From NCBI GenBank assembly GCA_046155505.1, contig JBJXFK010000258.1:1-23827 (forward strand): a DNA stretch of 23,827 nucleotides. Reading direction: 5' to 3'. The notes under the pieces are model-generated. The model was given only the letters and a program-made list of their open reading frames with translations, had not been told where the DNA came from and made no database searches. The stretch's first letter is position 1. Each line of letters opens with the position of its first letter. This DNA is from JBJXFK01 sp046155505. GTDB taxonomy: Bacteria; Planctomycetota; Phycisphaerae; UBA1845; Fen-1342. Shown one piece after another: positions 21,941 to 23,827 of the stretch. The position numbers and the translations under genes were made by a program.

Positions 21941-23653
21941 GTGTCGCACGGCCGGCAATTGTTGAATGAAAAATGGATGTTTCGCACCGATTCCGACGAT
22001 GTCGGCGTTCTCGAGAGCTGGTACGCAAGCACGCCCGGCCCGCTATGGGAGCACATCGAGCTTCCCGGACCGTGGGAACGCAACGGTATCGACGCCGACA
22101 GTGGCGCAGCTTGGTTTCGGCTCGAAGCGCCCGGCCTGATCGTCGGTGACTCGGACGTGCTCTGGCTGGCCGGGATCGACGCGCGGGCCCGCGTCTGGAT
22201 CAACGGCCACGAAGTGCGCAGCGTCTCGACCTACCCGACACGCTTCGCCGCACCGCTGGCCCACCTGAGCAAGCCTGACGCCAACATCATCAGCATTCGC
22301 GTCGTCGATCGCGGGCGCAGCGGCAACATCCTGCGCGGCGCGTGGATCGCACCGAATTCGCCCAGCGGAGCGGCGTGGATCGCCGACACCAAACCCGCCC
22401 GTCGCTCGGAAGATTGGGTGCGCGATGGCGTGATCTACTCCGCGTATCTGCGATCGGCATCGCCCGAAGGCACATTCGCCGGCCTCGAACGCCGACTCGA
22501 CGAACTCGCGACGCTGGGCGTCAGCATTCTCTGGCTGCTGCCGATCCACCCGGTAGGCGTGGTGGGTCGCAAAGGTTCGCTGGGCAGCCCCTACGCCGTG
22601 CGCGACTTTCACGCCGTGAATCCCGAGTTCGGCACGCTCGACGATTTTCGCCGCCTGCTCGCCGCCGCGCACCAACGCGGCATGAAGCTCATCATCGACC
22701 TCGTCGCGAATCACACGTCATGGGACAATCCGCTCATCGAGCAGCATCCCGATTGGTTCTCGCGCGGCGGCGATGGAAAAATCCGCCCGCCGGTGCCCGA
22801 TTGGAGCGATGTGGCCCAGCTCGATTATTACAAGCCCGCATTGCGCGAGTGGATGATCGAAACGCTCTGCTGGTGGGTCCGTGATGTCGGCATCGACGGT
22901 TTTCGCTGCGACGTGGCTGATATGGTCCCGCTCGATTTGTGGGAACAGGTGCGGCCGCAGCTCGATGCGATCAAGCCGATCGTCATGCTGGCCGAAGGCG
23001 ACAAGCCGCAGGACCACGAGCAGGCGTTCGACCTGACGTACGACTGGTGGACGTACAAGCAGCTCGGGCGTCTGTCGCAAGGGACGCTGTCGGTCACGTC
23101 GCTCCAGCATGTGCTGGCCGATGAAGCGCTCGATTACCCGCTCGGCTCGCTACGCATGCGTTTCATCAGCAATCACGATCTGAACACCTGGCACAAGCCG
23201 GCGGCGACTCGCTATCGCCGATCGATGAGAGCCGCGGCGGTGCTCAGCTTCACGCTGCCCGGCGTGCCGTTGATCTACACGGGTGACGAAGTGGCCAGCG
23301 AGGCTCGGCTCGATTTGTTCGAGCGTGTGGTGGTCGATTTTTCGAGTGACGCGATGGGCATGCAAGCGCACTTCGCGGCCCTCAGCAAATTGCGCCGCGA
23401 CCACGCCGCCCTCCGCCGTGGGGCGATGCGCTGGTACACAATTGAGCATCGCAACGAAATCTTGGCATTCGAGCGAACCCACGAAAACGAGTCGGTCTTC
23501 GTGTTGATCAACTTGGCGGATGCCCAGCGCCGCGTGCAGTTACCGCAACAAATGAGCGCGGCGACGGCGGACGCGATCAGCACGGCCCAGCAACACGGCG
23601 CGACAAGCGTGACGCTGCCGCCGTGGAGTTGGTGGATCGCGACGAAGGCGTAG
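21941..23653 (+). CDS. GH13 glucosidase fused to GH2-type sugar-binding domain
   Basis: 570 residues from GTG 21941, preceded by a strong GGAGCGGAGA. Residues about 6-140 look like the jelly-roll sugar-binding domain of GH2 enzymes (LLNEKWMFRTD, WEHIELPGPWE, GAAWFRLEAP, ARVWINGHEV, ISIRVVDRG). Residues about 160-490 are a GH13 barrel: region I DLVANH (253-258), region II GFRCDVADM with nucleophile D324, region III MLAEGD with E352, region IV ISNHD with D413. A C-terminal beta domain ends in WSWWIA. There is no signal peptide, so it should act in the cytoplasm on maltodextrins or related oligosaccharides imported after extracellular cleavage by the divergently encoded amylase. Maltogenic amylase/cyclomaltodextrinase-type activity is a guess. 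The GH2-type N-domain replaces the CBM34 domain usual in such enzymes. Confidence 0.9.
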   Translation: MSHGRQLLNEKWMFRTDSDDVGVLESWYASTPGPLWEHIELPGPWERNGIDADSGAAWFRLEAPGLIVGDSDVLWLAGIDARARVWINGHEVRSVSTYPTRFAAPLAHLSKPDANIISIRVVDRGRSGNILRGAWIAPNSPSGAAWIADTKPARRSEDWVRDGVIYSAYLRSASPEGTFAGLERRLDELATLGVSILWLLPIHPVGVVGRKGSLGSPYAVRDFHAVNPEFGTLDDFRRLLAAAHQRGMKLIIDLVANHTSWDNPLIEQHPDWFSRGGDGKIRPPVPDWSDVAQLDYYKPALREWMIETLCWWVRDVGIDGFRCDVADMVPLDLWEQVRPQLDAIKPIVMLAEGDKPQDHEQAFDLTYDWWTYKQLGRLSQGTLSVTSLQHVLADEALDYPLGSLRMRFISNHDLNTWHKPAATRYRRSMRAAAVLSFTLPGVPLIYTGDEVASEARLDLFERVVVDFSSDAMGMQAHFAALSKLRRDHAALRRGAMRWYTIEHRNEILAFERTHENESVFVLINLADAQRRVQLPQQMSAATADAISTAQQHGATSVTLPPWSWWIATKA

Positions 23654-23771
23654 TAGTTTGAGTGCTCGATCGATCGAAATGGATACGGGGCACTCGGAAT
23701 CGCCCGATGCGCGCCGATCCACGTCGCCAGACGCGCGCGACGGAACCGCTGAATACGCCGCAAAGCGGAAA

Positions 23772-23827
23772 TCGGGGCGACAGGATTCGAACCTGCGACC
23801 TTTTGCACCCCATCGGGTTCTTAGCCC
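23772..23827 (-). tRNA. tRNA, 3' part, probably tRNA-Pro; anticodon stem interrupted
   Basis: On the minus strand the 3' end reads acceptor CGCCCCG (23779-23773) plus discriminator A (23772), T-arm GCAGG-TTCGAAT-CCTGT (23796-23780), variable loop AGGTC (23801-23797), stem strand GCAAA (23806-23802) and anticodon-loop-like ATGGGGT (23813-23807). Acceptor, discriminator A and a loop with GGG followed by G fit tRNA-Pro. CCA is not encoded. The bases expected to pair with GCAAA are instead ACCCG (23818-23814), part of a small hairpin GGGCTAAGAACCC that runs to the window edge. The gene is either interrupted by an intron or degenerate. The 5' half lies outside the window. Confidence 0.7.

Noticed and set aside
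23772..23827. tRNA-Leu with anticodon AAG read from the CTAAGAA loop
   Set aside because: It would need a long variable arm, but the following bases do not form one. AGGTC plus the T-arm and the acceptor fit a short-variable-loop tRNA-Pro, and A34 in this box is rare in bacteria.

Overview
The window looks like chromosomal DNA from a high-GC planctomycete, most likely of the class Phycisphaerae. This placement is inferred from several features: dockerin-like C-terminal calcium-loop repeats of the form D-x-D-G-D on a secreted enzyme and on a gene remnant, acyl-carrier-protein-like small proteins, a lipoprotein with a TPWDYCCE motif, and a MurE of the diaminopimelate type. No phage, transposase or CRISPR array is visible.

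Layout. Positions 1-168 carry the 3' part of a tmRNA, cut by the window edge. A C-rich low-complexity stretch and a 16-copy heptamer array (337-448) follow. Running towards them on the minus strand is an acyl-carrier-like gene (740-489) that has lost its C-terminus and its stop codon, preceded by a ParE/RelE-type toxin-antitoxin pair (1365-780). From 1565 to 2458 there is a self-contained ArsR regulator plus SRPBCC protein operon with a clear promoter and a perfect 14-bp palindromic operator. Next come a frameshifted dockerin remnant (2610-2775), a zinc-ribbon/acyl-carrier fusion (2821-3177) and a cysteine-rich exported protein (3276-3716).

Positions 3803-9127 form a plus-strand exporter operon: HlyD-type adaptor, MacB/LolD-type ATPase, two FtsX-type permeases and a lipoprotein of unknown function. 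Convergent to it, 16883-9295 on the minus strand is a division and cell-wall cluster, ftsL-like, ftsI, murE, murF, mraY, ftsW. It supplies UDP-MurNAc-pentapeptide and lipid I synthesis plus a septal glycosyltransferase/transpeptidase pair. mraZ and rsmH are not upstream and murG is not downstream. Divergent from it is a half-size ABC exporter (17374-19266).

The right end is a starch/maltodextrin locus. A secreted, dockerin-tailed GH13 amylase (21692-19359, minus) is divergent from a GH13 enzyme without a signal peptide, fused to a GH2-type sugar-binding domain (21941-23653, plus). Extracellular cleavage followed by intracellular processing is the natural reading. The window closes inside a tRNA gene on the minus strand whose acceptor and T arms match tRNA-Pro but whose anticodon stem is broken, possibly by an intron.

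The intergenic spaces are unusually rich in short tandem repeats of period 7 or 8 (337-448, 8485-8526, 17042-17121, 21881-21908) and in dispersed palindromic elements (9146-9180, 9203-9279, 17168-17202, 19282-19327).
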